Source: Candidatus Aminicenantota bacterium (GTDB taxonomy: Bacteria > Acidobacteriota > Aminicenantia > JAMOAD01). Taken from it: 12,733 bases of DNA. The stretch is taken from the NCBI GenBank assembly GCA_027070475.1, contig JALXDT010000283.1:1-12733 (forward strand), given 5' to 3'. Below the pieces are notes generated by a model that saw nothing but the letters and a program-made list of their open reading frames with translations, ran no database searches and was not told the origin of the DNA. The translations under genes were made by a program, and so were the position numbers. Positions within the stretch are counted from its first letter, which is position 1. Each line of letters begins with the position of its first letter. Of the stretch, positions 1-7,205 are shown one piece after another.

Positions 1-29
1 ATATAAGATTTTAATATAGTTTTTTTTAA

Positions 30-809
30 ATGAAAAAGATTTTTAAAAATTTTTTAGAGAGTAACATTTTTTTTCTTTTGGGAGACATGGCAATATTTTC
101 TTTTGAAGCCATAAAAAGCATTTTTTCAAAACCTTTTGAAAAGGGTGAAACTATAAAACAGATGTTTGAAATAGGGGTCAGCTCACTTCAAGTTGTAAGT
201 CTTACCTCTCTTTTTACTGGGATGGTTTTTTCCCTTCAAACATACTTGGGGTTTAAAAAATTCGGAGCGGAAGCATACTCTGCTTCAATAATGGGAGTTT
301 CAATTGCTAAAGAATTGGTTCCTGTTCTTGTCGGATTGATGGTTGCCGGAAGAGTGGGAGCTTCAATTGCCGCAGAGCTCGGGACAATGAAGGTGACTGA
401 GCAGATAGATGCTCTCTTTACCCTTGGTACTGATCCTGTAAAATTTTTAGCTTCACCACGAATAATAGCAGCCTCTTTAATGCTGCCTATTCTTGTTATT
501 TACGGAGATATAATAGGTTTGATAGGTTCTTATATTGTGGATGTACTTGTTATGGAGATGAACCCAACAAATTTCATGGAATCAATTATGTCTCATTTTG
601 AAGTCTGGGATATTATGACTGGGCTGATAAAAGCCTTTTCTTTCGGAGCTATCATTGCTTCTGTCAGCTCTTATTATGGAATGAAAACAGAGGGTGGAGC
701 AGAAGGAGTGGGCAAAGCTACAACCTTTGCCGTTGTTTCATCAAGTGTTTTGATATTAGTTGCTGATTTTATATGGGGGAAAATACTTCCTTTCAGTTTA
801 AAGGGATAA
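30..809 (+). CDS. mlaE: MlaE-family ABC transporter permease (phospholipid transport)
   Basis: Inner-membrane permease of the MlaE/Ttg2B family, which with an MlaF ATPase and an MCE-domain protein moves phospholipids between the inner and outer membranes of diderms. The 259 residues match the usual family length. The family signature is clear: AGRVG at about residues 106-110, AELGTM near 115-120, EQIDAL near 124-129, a Pro-Arg near 143-144, then the Gly-rich segment GGAEGVGKATT near 222-232. Several long hydrophobic stretches cover residues 50-70, 95-110, 145-175 and 200-250. The ATG at 30 has no Shine-Dalgarno sequence; an 8-base T run (20-27) lies just before it, and any -10 box would be in 3-17, with the -35 outside the window. 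The MlaF gene starts one base after its stop. Family assignment is secure; the lipid carried is inferred. Confidence 0.93.
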   Translation: MKKIFKNFLESNIFFLLGDMAIFSFEAIKSIFSKPFEKGETIKQMFEIGVSSLQVVSLTSLFTGMVFSLQTYLGFKKFGAEAYSASIMGVSIAKELVPVLVGLMVAGRVGASIAAELGTMKVTEQIDALFTLGTDPVKFLASPRIIAASLMLPILVIYGDIIGLIGSYIVDVLVMEMNPTNFMESIMSHFEVWDIMTGLIKAFSFGAIIASVSSYYGMKTEGGAEGVGKATTFAVVSSSVLILVADFIWGKILPFSLKG

Positions 810-810
810 A

Positions 811-1563
811 ATGGCATACATAGAAATTATCAATCTTTATAAATCCTTCGGAGAAAAAGATATTCTAAGAGGAGTAAATCTATCAATAAATAGAGGTGAA
901 ACTGTTGTTATAATAGGAGGTTCGGGAACAGGGAAAAGTGTTTTAATGAAGCATCTGGTAGGATTAATTAAACCTGATTCCGGAGATATTATTGTTGACG
1001 GGGAATCCATTGTCAGAATGAGTAAAAAAGAGCTTTTGAAAAAAATGAAAAAATTTGCCTATGTTTTTCAGGGAGCCGCTCTCTTTGACTCTTTAAATGT
1101 AAGGGAGAATATTGCTTTCGGGCTTAAAAGATTCTTTAATTACTCAGAAGATGAAATAAATCAAATCATAAAAAAATCCCTCGAAAGTGTCGGGCTTTCT
1201 GATATTGAAGAAAAAATGCCATCTGAACTTTCAGGAGGAATGAAAAAGAGAGTGGGGCTTGCAAGGGCAATAGCCTTAAAACCTGAAATAATACTTTATG
1301 ATGAACCGACAACAGGCCTTGATCCTATTATGTCAGATGTAATAAGTAAACTAATAATAAAGATAAAGAAAGATTATAAAGTCACATCTTTGGTTATTAC
1401 CCATGATATGAAGAGTGCCTTTGCAATAGCGGATAGAATAGGAATGCTTTATAAAGGGGAAATAATAGAAATCGGAACAGTTGAAGAGATAAGAAATACT
1501 CAAAACCCTATTATAAAACAGTTTATCGAGGGTTCAGCTGAGGGCCCTGTGAAATTTTTGTAA
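811..1563 (+). CDS. mlaF: MlaF-family ABC transporter ATP-binding protein
   Basis: Cytoplasmic ATPase partner of the permease encoded just upstream. The 250 residues form one complete ABC ATPase: Walker A GGSGTGKS at 36-43, Q-loop Gln87 in VFQGAALFDSL, signature LSGGM at 140-144, Walker B ILYDEP at 161-166 followed by the D-loop TTGLDP, and switch His198 in ITHDM. The FQGAALFDSL wording and the short Lys/Gly-rich C-terminus ending in FIEGSAEGP are typical of MlaF rather than of amino-acid or drug importers. The ATG at 811 is one base after the mlaE stop, with a weak AAGGG purine stretch before it, so translation is probably coupled to mlaE. No MCE (MlaD) gene follows; the next gene is a radical SAM protein. 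Confidence 0.93.
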   Translation: MAYIEIINLYKSFGEKDILRGVNLSINRGETVVIIGGSGTGKSVLMKHLVGLIKPDSGDIIVDGESIVRMSKKELLKKMKKFAYVFQGAALFDSLNVRENIAFGLKRFFNYSEDEINQIIKKSLESVGLSDIEEKMPSELSGGMKKRVGLARAIALKPEIILYDEPTTGLDPIMSDVISKLIIKIKKDYKVTSLVITHDMKSAFAIADRIGMLYKGEIIEIGTVEEIRNTQNPIIKQFIEGSAEGPVKFL

Positions 1564-1564
1564 A

Positions 1565-2926
1565 TTGAAAAAAATAGTTCTAATAAATCCATGGATTTAT
1601 GATTTCACAGCCTATGACCTATGGGCAAGACCGGTTGGATTACTATACCTCGCATCTATCATAAAAGACTATATTGAAAATAAAGAGATACACTTTATAG
1701 ATTGTCTTGATAGATTCTCCGAAGATATTAGAAAAAAATTGAAATTTCCGGCTTCAAAAGAGGATGGAAGAGGAAAATTTTATAAAGAGAGGATAAAAAA
1801 GCCTGAGATCTTTTCCGATATTCCTCGCTTTTATTCAAGATACGGGATTACAGAAGATATGTTTATAGAAAAGCTGTTAAACATTGGCAAAGCAGATTTA
1901 TACCTTGTTACTTCAACAATGACGTACTGGTATCCTGGAGTTCACAGAGCAATTGAAATAATAAAAAAACTTTTTCCAGAATCTCATGTATGGCTTGGTG
2001 GCATATATCCTTCTCTTTTATACGATTTTGCAAATAATAATTCCAAAGCAGATCTTGTTTTCAAAGGAAGGGCGGAAAACAGCATTTTGCCCCTCTTAAA
2101 AGAATTAGGATTCAAAGTGAAAGAGATTCCTGTGTTTAAAAATATAGATGAGCTTCCCTATCCTGACTATTCTATTCAGAGCAAACACCCTTATCTTCCA
2201 TTTATGACATCAATAGGCTGTCCCTACAGATGTCCGTATTGTGCGACAAAAATCCTTTCTCCCAGATTTTTTCAAAGAAATGTTAAAAATCTTTTCAATG
2301 AGCTTTCCTATTACAAAGAGGTTTATAGCATAGAGCATATAGTTTTCTATGATGATGCTTTACTGGTCAATAAGAAAAGAAGACTTTTGCCCCTTCTCAG
2401 TGAATTAAAGAAAAATAGTATTAAATTTTCTTTTCACACACCAAATGGGATTCATGTTAAAGAAATAGATAGGGAAACTGCCGAAGCTCTTTTTGAAAGC
2501 AATTTTAAGACCTTGAGATTAAGCCTTGAAATAGGTGTTGAAGAGTTAACTGAGAAACTTGCTCCTAAATTAAAGCTTAAAGATTTTGAAAAAGCAATTG
2601 TAAATTTAGTTGATGCAGGCTTTGAGAGAAAACAGCTTGAAACATACATATTGTTCGGACATCCCCTTCAGAAAGCTAAGGATATCTGGGAGTCTTTTAA
2701 ATTTGTTTCCCAGTTTGAAGTTCCAGTAAGCTTTTCATATTTTTCTCCAATTCCGGGGACTGAGGATTATAAGGAATTGGTAAAAAAAGGTGTATTACGA
2801 AAAAATGAAGATCCTCTTATCCAGAATAAGATTGCTTTTGTATATCTTAAAAGCAATTTAAAAAAGGAAGAGATTAAGGAAATAAAAGAAGCGGTAAACC
2901 AATACAACACAAAAGTAAAATCTTGA
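1565..2926 (+). CDS. Radical SAM protein with N-terminal B12-binding-like domain
   Basis: A 453-residue radical SAM enzyme of the class with a cobalamin-binding-like N-terminal domain. Residues 1-190 carry the expected Rossmann-like pattern: an opening KKIVLINPW, a GLLYLASII helix, and WLGGIYPSLL near 143-152 followed by a KGRAE segment. I do not see a clear DxHxxG cobalamin ligand. The cluster motif is C219-x3-C223-x2-C226 (GCPYRCPYCA), and the radical SAM barrel runs to about residue 400. It should bind a 4Fe-4S cluster and cleave S-adenosylmethionine; substrate and reaction are unknown. The start is TTG at 1565, one base after the mlaF stop and without a Shine-Dalgarno sequence, chosen because the domain begins immediately. 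Co-transcription with mlaEF is likely, and a role in lipid or envelope chemistry is only a guess. Its TGA stop lies inside the -35 box of the next promoter. Confidence 0.87.
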   Translation: MKKIVLINPWIYDFTAYDLWARPVGLLYLASIIKDYIENKEIHFIDCLDRFSEDIRKKLKFPASKEDGRGKFYKERIKKPEIFSDIPRFYSRYGITEDMFIEKLLNIGKADLYLVTSTMTYWYPGVHRAIEIIKKLFPESHVWLGGIYPSLLYDFANNNSKADLVFKGRAENSILPLLKELGFKVKEIPVFKNIDELPYPDYSIQSKHPYLPFMTSIGCPYRCPYCATKILSPRFFQRNVKNLFNELSYYKEVYSIEHIVFYDDALLVNKKRRLLPLLSELKKNSIKFSFHTPNGIHVKEIDRETAEALFESNFKTLRLSLEIGVEELTEKLAPKLKLKDFEKAIVNLVDAGFERKQLETYILFGHPLQKAKDIWESFKFVSQFEVPVSFSYFSPIPGTEDYKELVKKGVLRKNEDPLIQNKIAFVYLKSNLKKEEIKEIKEAVNQYNTKVKS

Positions 2927-2950
2927 CAAATTGGTAAAAAGTAGTATCTT
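2923..2950 (+). promoter_or_regulatory. Sigma70-like promoter for the metalloprotease gene
   Basis: A perfect TTGACA -35 box (2923-2928) is followed after 16 bases by TATCTT (2945-2950), which matches 4 of 6 consensus positions. The expected transcription start is near 2957, directly before the ATG at 2958. The -35 box contains the TGA stop of the preceding gene. This is read by eye and not tested. Confidence 0.5.
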
Positions 2951-2957
2951 AATAGTG

Positions 2958-3593
2958 ATGGATATAGGAAATATTAATAGCTATTATGTTTCTACGAATT
3001 ATGCGGCGGAGAATTTTGCAGCAAGACAGAGTGTTGAGCAAGATGAATTCAAAATAGACAAAAAGGGAAAGAAAGACGGAGAACTTTCGGAAAAAGAAAA
3101 AGAGGAGTTAAAAAAGTTAAAAGAGACAGACAGAAAGGTTAAGCAGCATGAAATGGCTCATATTATGGCAGCTCAAGGATTGGCTGTAACACCAGCGCAG
3201 TTTCAATATAAGAGGGGACCTGACGGACAGCTTTATGCTGTTGCAGGTGAAGTTAGAATTGATACATCGGAAGTTCCAAATGATCCGGAAGCTACCATTG
3301 AAAAGGCAAAAAAAATTCAAAGATGCGCTCTTGCTCCTCAGGATCCCTCTCCTCAGGACAGGCAAGTGGCAGCAAAAGCAAGACAGATGGAGAATAAAGC
3401 AAGAATTGAACTTATGAAAAAAAAGCAGAAAGAAGCTCAAGAAGCTATAAAAAAAAGTGAAAAAGGTGAGTCAAAAGAATTAAGTAGTGATGTTTTTTCC
3501 CCTATTTCAAAAGCAACATTTCCCAATAATAACTTTATTTCAAATGCCTACAATACAAATTTTGGCTCAGAAATTATTAATTTTTTGGTTTAA
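2958..3593 (+). CDS. Putative zinc metalloprotease, SprA-related / CJM1_0395-type
   Basis: A 211-residue protein resembling the SprA-related family (Pfam PF12118), called a putative metalloprotease because of an HExxH motif. Here the motif is HEMAH at residues 64-68, with E as the predicted catalytic base. The family block follows: QFQYKRGPDGQLYAVAGEV near 82-100, then a segment with RCALAPQDPSPQD near 122-134. A Lys/Glu-rich, probably coiled-coil stretch flanks the core on both sides (about 32-62 and 140-175), and the C-terminus is Asn/Phe-rich. There is no signal peptide or membrane segment, so it is probably cytoplasmic. Substrate and role are unknown. The frame opens earlier, with a TTG at 2931 and a GTG at 2955, but the TTG lies inside the promoter spacer, so I prefer the ATG at 2958. 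None of these starts has a Shine-Dalgarno sequence. The stop overlaps the convergent minus-strand gene by 17 bases. Confidence 0.75.
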   Translation: MDIGNINSYYVSTNYAAENFAARQSVEQDEFKIDKKGKKDGELSEKEKEELKKLKETDRKVKQHEMAHIMAAQGLAVTPAQFQYKRGPDGQLYAVAGEVRIDTSEVPNDPEATIEKAKKIQRCALAPQDPSPQDRQVAAKARQMENKARIELMKKKQKEAQEAIKKSEKGESKELSSDVFSPISKATFPNNNFISNAYNTNFGSEIINFLV

Positions 3594-4230
3594 TCTTTAA
3601 ATATTCCCTTATTCTCTTTTTAACTGTTTGAGAAATTAAAGGATTCTTTAAAAGTTCTTTAAGATGTGCTTTCGAAAAACGATTCAATACACCTATAATA
3701 AATCCATCGGAAAAAACCCCTCTTGATGCAAGCGCAAATAAGATCCTCTCTCTTGTTTTCCATTTTGGATTGGTTAAAATGGTGGAGACAAAGTTCTGAT
3801 TTAATTTTACCTTTCTTATAAGATAAAAGAGATCATCCTCTCTTAATCTTGAATTTTTTAAAAGCTCGATAAGAATGGATGGGTCATCTTCCTTTACCAA
3901 TCTAACAAACTCTGGAGGAACCATCCTCCATAAAACCTTTTTTTCTCCTTTTTGAAGTTTATAATACTTATTAGATAAATTTAAAAGTGCTGCCTGTTTA
4001 ACAAAAACATTTGTTGATGGGGATTTAATTACCCTTACCAAATCAAGTGGAAAAAGAGAAGGAAAGAAGGAGGCTGCAATGGAAGGAACCATTGCAGGCT
4101 TTGTAAGCAAGAGTATTAAATACTCTCGATTTTTTACAACTTCTTCCTTCTCTAAAAAAGCTTTTATCTCTTCAATTGAAAGAGATAAATTCTTTAATTT
4201 TTCCTTAAGATGTGCCTCCTTCCCTTGCAC
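3577..4230 (-). CDS. Conserved hypothetical protein with HEAT-like helical repeats
   Basis: A 217-residue, largely helical soluble protein with no signal peptide or membrane helix. I recognise only a repeat pattern: leucine-rich helix pairs separated by short Asn/Lys-Pro turns, such as LLTKPAMVP near 41-49, LLKNSRLREDDL near 123-134, ILTNPKWKTRERIL near 151-164 and LLKNPLIS near 193-200. A central LQKGEKKVLWR segment near 92-102 is also notable. I recall similar repeat proteins of unknown function in other diderm bacteria, often beside housekeeping genes, but I cannot name the family. The start must be GTG at 4230, because an in-frame TAA lies two codons upstream (4234-4236) and no in-frame ATG occurs before residue 47. 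It follows the HU gene by 25 bases and is probably co-transcribed with it. Function unknown. Confidence 0.75.
   Translation of the reverse strand: MQGKEAHLKEKLKNLSLSIEEIKAFLEKEEVVKNREYLILLLTKPAMVPSIAASFFPSLFPLDLVRVIKSPSTNVFVKQAALLNLSNKYYKLQKGEKKVLWRMVPPEFVRLVKEDDPSILIELLKNSRLREDDLFYLIRKVKLNQNFVSTILTNPKWKTRERILFALASRGVFSDGFIIGVLNRFSKAHLKELLKNPLISQTVKKRIREYLKIKPKN
4215..4224 (-). promoter_or_regulatory. Strong Shine-Dalgarno-like sequence inside the start of the HEAT-like gene
   Basis: On the minus strand the bases GGGAAGGAGG form one of the strongest ribosome-binding matches in the window. They lie at codons 3-6, after the only usable start codon (GTG at 4230) rather than before it. No in-frame ATG, GTG or TTG follows at a useful distance. 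Its role is unclear. Confidence 0.35.
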
Positions 4231-4255
4231 AAATTAATTTTATAAAGCTTTTAGC

Positions 4256-4549
4256 TTATTTAGCTACTCTTTCTTTAAGTGTTTTTCCTGCTTTAAACAC
4301 AGGGTATTTTTTTGCTGCAATTTTAATCGTTTCTCCTGTTCTTGGATTTCTTCCCTCCCTTGCTTTTCTCCTTCTTGAAGTAAATGTTCCAAAACCGGGG
4401 ATAGTAACTTTTCTTCCTGCATCAAGCTCTGTTGCTATGATCCCTTTCCCGGGCTGTGCATCAAAAATTACACTTACAACCTCAATGGCTTTCGCTTTGG
4501 ATAAACCTGTTTTTTTTGCTAATTTTTCAGCCAATTCTGTCTTTGTCAT
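4256..4549 (-). CDS. hup: HU-family DNA-binding protein
   Basis: A 97-residue nucleoid protein of the HU/IHF family, expected to dimerise and bend DNA. The N-terminal helices begin MTKTELAEKLAKKTGLSKAK, and the beta-arm region shows the family hallmark PGFGTF at 51-56 followed by the basic arm RRRKAREGRNPRTGE, with the intercalating Pro at residue 69. It ends with KYPVFKAGKTLKERV. Length and layout are normal. The segment between the helices and the beta sheet (FDAQPGKGIIATELDAGRKV) is a little longer than in textbook HU. The start is well fixed: AAGGAGGT lies 6 bases before the ATG at 4549, and a consensus -35 promoter stands in the 87-base gap upstream, as fits a highly expressed protein. 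HU or IHF-like cannot be decided, but a single HU-type homodimer is more likely. Confidence 0.95.
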   Translation of the reverse strand: MTKTELAEKLAKKTGLSKAKAIEVVSVIFDAQPGKGIIATELDAGRKVTIPGFGTFTSRRRKAREGRNPRTGETIKIAAKKYPVFKAGKTLKERVAK

Positions 4550-4585
4550 CTAAGACCTCCTTTTAATATTAATCTCATATAATAA

Positions 4586-4613
4586 AGTTTAAACATTTTT
4601 CAGTTTTTGTCAA
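4586..4613 (-). promoter_or_regulatory. Sigma70-like promoter for the HU gene
   Basis: On the minus strand TTGACA (4613-4608) is followed after 16 bases by TAAACT (4591-4586), a 4-of-6 match to the -10 box. The start would be near 4580, giving a 30-base leader that ends with the AAGGAGGT ribosome site. A TATTAT a little downstream is too far from the -35 box to pair with it. No terminator hairpin is visible between nfo and this promoter, so read-through from nfo is also possible. Confidence 0.5.
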
Positions 4614-4636
4614 GTCTTTTAAGCTTTTTTATTTTA

Positions 4637-5479
4637 TTATTTTGCAAAAGAATAAAGCAGTTTAATTTCTTCAGGCCATTTTTTCTGGTCAACTGTTTCT
4701 AAAATCAGAGGAATATTATCAGATAATGAGTTTTGAATAATAAACTTAAAGGCATTAACTCCGATTTTTCCCAATCCCAGGCTTTCATGCCTATCCTTTC
4801 TACTTCCCAATGCAACCTTTGAATCATTTAAATGAAATGCTCTTAAAAATGATTTTCCGACAATATCATCAAACTCCTTTATTGTTCTTGTAAAAGAATC
4901 ATAGCTTTTAATATCATAACCAGCTCCGTGAAGATGTGCAGTATCAAGACAAATTCCTACTCTATCTTTTCTCTCCACTCTATCTATTATCATTTTAAGG
5001 TGCTCAAATCTGTATCCTATATTGGCTCCCTGTCCCGCAGTATTTTCTATTATGGCAACAATTCCTGAAACTTTATCAAGGGCTAAATTTATAGATTCAG
5101 CTACTATTTTAATACAATCATTTTCTGAAATTAAATTCTTATGACTTCCAGGATGAAAATTAAGATATTTCAAGCCTAAAACTTTTGCTCTTCTTAACTC
5201 ATTAATAAAAGCTTTTCGAGATTTCTTCAAAAGCTCCTTTTGTGGGGAACACAAATTTATCAAATATGATGAATGGGGTAAAATTTGCTCTGGATTAAAA
5301 CCGTGTTTTTTACAGTTCTCTTTGAACTTTCTTATACTCTCGTCTTTTAAAGGAGGAGCCTCCCATTGCAATTGGTTCTTTAAAAACATCCCAAAAGCTT
5401 TAGCTCCAATTTTTTTGGCATTTATAGGAGCATTTTCTACCCCTCCTGAAATACTAACATGAGCTCCTATCCATTTCAT
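4637..5479 (-). CDS. nfo: Endonuclease IV (apurinic/apyrimidinic endonuclease)
   Basis: DNA repair enzyme of the Nfo/EndoIV family, cutting 5' of abasic sites in base excision repair through a three-zinc centre. The 280 residues match full length. All nine zinc ligands known for E. coli Nfo appear, at the same residue numbers: His69 (LPHSSY), His109 (NFHPGSH), Glu145 (IENTAGQG), Asp179 and His182 (CLDTAH), His216 (HLNDSK), Asp229 and His231 (DRH) and Glu261 (LILETV). An active enzyme is therefore likely. The ATG at 5479 overlaps the stop of the upstream propeller gene by four bases (ATGA), with AAGGA six bases before it, so translation is probably coupled. It ends the long minus-strand chain; the HU gene follows after 87 bases with its own promoter. 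Confidence 0.97.
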   Translation of the reverse strand: MKWIGAHVSISGGVENAPINAKKIGAKAFGMFLKNQLQWEAPPLKDESIRKFKENCKKHGFNPEQILPHSSYLINLCSPQKELLKKSRKAFINELRRAKVLGLKYLNFHPGSHKNLISENDCIKIVAESINLALDKVSGIVAIIENTAGQGANIGYRFEHLKMIIDRVERKDRVGICLDTAHLHGAGYDIKSYDSFTRTIKEFDDIVGKSFLRAFHLNDSKVALGSRKDRHESLGLGKIGVNAFKFIIQNSLSDNIPLILETVDQKKWPEEIKLLYSFAK

Positions 5480-6129
5480 ATATCTTCCTTGATCAGAAGG
5501 AGTTCTCCACTGCTTACAACTTCAAAATCAAGAATATTATCGTAAGAAGTTTTAGCTATATTATTTTCATTTATATCTATCTTATAAATTTCCTCCCCAA
5601 AAAGTATTAATAATTTATTTTCATCTAAAAATCTTATCTTTTTCCCTATAACCGGAAAAGATTTTTTAAAAGTTAATTCCTTATTGAAAACAATTGTTCT
5701 TCTATTTCCTACATCTATAATAGCAATTCTATCTTCAAAGATATCAAAATCAAGAGGAAATAAGAGTAAGATTGAAAATTTATTTTCAAACTCAACCAGA
5801 CCCTTTTGTCCAAAAAATTCTCTTAAATTAAACGAAAAATTAAATTTATAAAGAGAAGCTTTTTCCTGATCAAGGATATATATAAAATTATTAAAAACTT
5901 TAATTCTAACCGGAAAATCCAAATTTAACTCTTTTTTATTCTCTCCTATGTGTATGATTCTGTCTTTAATTGAAAAAAAAGTTTCTTGGTTTATACAAAA
6001 ATCATAGTCAAACCGTAATTTCCCGATTAATTTTTCACTTTCATTTGAATCAAAAAGATAAAGATTTTCATCAATATCCCAGCCATAAATATTTATTCCA
6101 CATTTTTTTAAAAAAATCTTCTTGCTCAC
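5476..6129 (-). CDS. NHL-like beta-propeller protein of unknown function
   Basis: A 217-residue protein I do not recognise by name. It consists of short strand-rich repeats: FNNFIYILD near 79-87, a YKF...REFFGQKG segment near 94-110, then FPLDFDIFEDRIAIIDVGNRRTIVF (124-148, given here only as a pattern: Pro, acidic turn, I-I-D-x-G-N-R-R, V-F). The order FGxxG, hydrophobic plus Pro, xIxIxDxGNRRxxVF is the classic NHL-repeat arrangement. Only about four or five blades fit, fewer than the six of a closed NHL propeller, so it may be incomplete or may pair with another protein. There is no signal peptide, so it should be cytoplasmic. The GTG start at 6129 overlaps the nucleotidyltransferase stop (GTGA), and its stop overlaps the nfo start (ATGA). 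Function unknown. Confidence 0.7.
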   Translation of the reverse strand: MSKKIFLKKCGINIYGWDIDENLYLFDSNESEKLIGKLRFDYDFCINQETFFSIKDRIIHIGENKKELNLDFPVRIKVFNNFIYILDQEKASLYKFNFSFNLREFFGQKGLVEFENKFSILLLFPLDFDIFEDRIAIIDVGNRRTIVFNKELTFKKSFPVIGKKIRFLDENKLLILFGEEIYKIDINENNIAKTSYDNILDFEVVSSGELLLIKEDI

Positions 6130-7205
6130 TCTCTTATTCTATCCTTTAATATACTATAAGCTTCCTGATATTTTTCCCACTCTCCAACATCAATCCAGGA
6201 AAATTCCGAAATCGGGAAGATCCCTATTTTTTCATTATTTTCCAATAAAACACCCACCAAATCTGTCATATCAAAATACTTTTCAAAAGGTATGTATTTT
6301 AATACTTTCGGGGAAACAACATATACTCCGGTGTTAACAATAAAATCAAATTTAGGTTTTTCTTCAAACTCCAATAGCTTTCCTTCTTCATCCACCTTAC
6401 ATATTCCGTAAGGAATTGTAAAATTCTTGGTGGAGCCTATTATTGTTAAAATATTGTTTGACTCTTCATGATATTTTAGAATGGATTTAAAATCAGCTTT
6501 AATAATCACATCACAATTTGTAACGAAAAAGTCTTTTGAAACCTTCCCCTCAAGATACTTTAACCCACCAGCTGTTCCCAATGGAATTTTCTCTTCTAAA
6601 AATTCATAATTAAGATTGTCCTTTGAATCCTGAAAATAAAATTTAATAATGGAGGATTTGTAATTAACAGAAATATAAAACTTGGATATTCCCCAAGGCA
6701 AGAAATGTTCTAAAATATAATCTATCATAGGCTTATTCTCTATCGGGATCAATGCCTTAGGGAAAATCTTTGTGAAAGGATCCAGTCTTTTCCCCTCTCC
6801 TCCTGCCATTATTACAACATCAACATTTAAATTTTGTTTCTCTTTTTTTGTTGACTTTAGTCCAAAAAAATCCTCTTTTATGATCAAATCTACAAAAAAA
6901 CCATTATCAAGTACAGGTATGTGCTTTATAATAGGATTTTCTAAAAATATCCTTTTAACTTCTCTGAGAGAATAGTTTATATTCACATATTTGAAGTTCC
7001 TGGTCATAATTTCATTAACCGGAGTATCAAGGTCAATTCCCTTTAAAACAGCCCTTCTGAAATCTCCGTCCGTTAAAATTCCCTTCATTTTTCCCTTATG
7101 ATCAACAACAATTACAACTCCCTTTCCGTTTGTATCCATCTTTTTTACCGCTTCTCTAAGGCTTGTATCAACAAGAGAAACAAAATTTTCAATCTTTTTT
7201 ATCAT
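6126..7205 (-). CDS. CBS-domain sugar-phosphate nucleotidyltransferase (PtmE-like)
   Basis: A 359-residue fusion: two CBS domains (about 4-55 and 63-115), a short linker, then a sugar-1-phosphate nucleotidyltransferase. The catalytic domain shows MAGGEGKRLDPFTKIFPKAL at 133-152 (nucleotide and Mg binding), LGTAGGL at 209-215, TNCD at 229-232, NTGVYV at 291-296 and WIDVG at 337-341. This architecture matches PtmE of Campylobacter, which makes GDP-glucosamine for legionaminic acid, and related proteins often annotated as mannose- or heptose-1-phosphate guanylyltransferases. CBS pairs usually bind adenine nucleotides or act as regulatory modules, so allosteric control is plausible. The ATG at 7205 overlaps the neuB-like stop (ATGA), with AAGGA six bases upstream. 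The pairing with a NeuB-family gene supports a nonulosonic acid role; nucleotide and sugar specificity are inferred, not seen. Confidence 0.85.
   Translation of the reverse strand: MIKKIENFVSLVDTSLREAVKKMDTNGKGVVIVVDHKGKMKGILTDGDFRRAVLKGIDLDTPVNEIMTRNFKYVNINYSLREVKRIFLENPIIKHIPVLDNGFFVDLIIKEDFFGLKSTKKEKQNLNVDVVIMAGGEGKRLDPFTKIFPKALIPIENKPMIDYILEHFLPWGISKFYISVNYKSSIIKFYFQDSKDNLNYEFLEEKIPLGTAGGLKYLEGKVSKDFFVTNCDVIIKADFKSILKYHEESNNILTIIGSTKNFTIPYGICKVDEEGKLLEFEEKPKFDFIVNTGVYVVSPKVLKYIPFEKYFDMTDLVGVLLENNEKIGIFPISEFSWIDVGEWEKYQEAYSILKDRIRE

Noticed and set aside
20..27. Run of eight T before mlaE as a terminator tail
   Set aside because: No GC-rich hairpin is visible in the 19 bases before it; the upstream side is outside the window.
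3117..3440. Minus-strand open frame of 107 codons inside the metalloprotease gene
   Set aside because: It is antisense to a gene with conserved family motifs, is low-complexity Cys/Phe/Leu-rich and has no ribosome-binding site.
4212..4553. Plus-strand open frame of 113 codons opposite the HU gene
   Set aside because: It is the antisense shadow of a clear HU gene that has its own promoter and ribosome site; the translation has no recognisable domain.
4614..4640. AAGCTT-centred palindrome after nfo as a terminator
   Set aside because: The palindrome has no loop and almost no GC, so it would not form a stable hairpin; it lies just upstream of the HU promoter instead.
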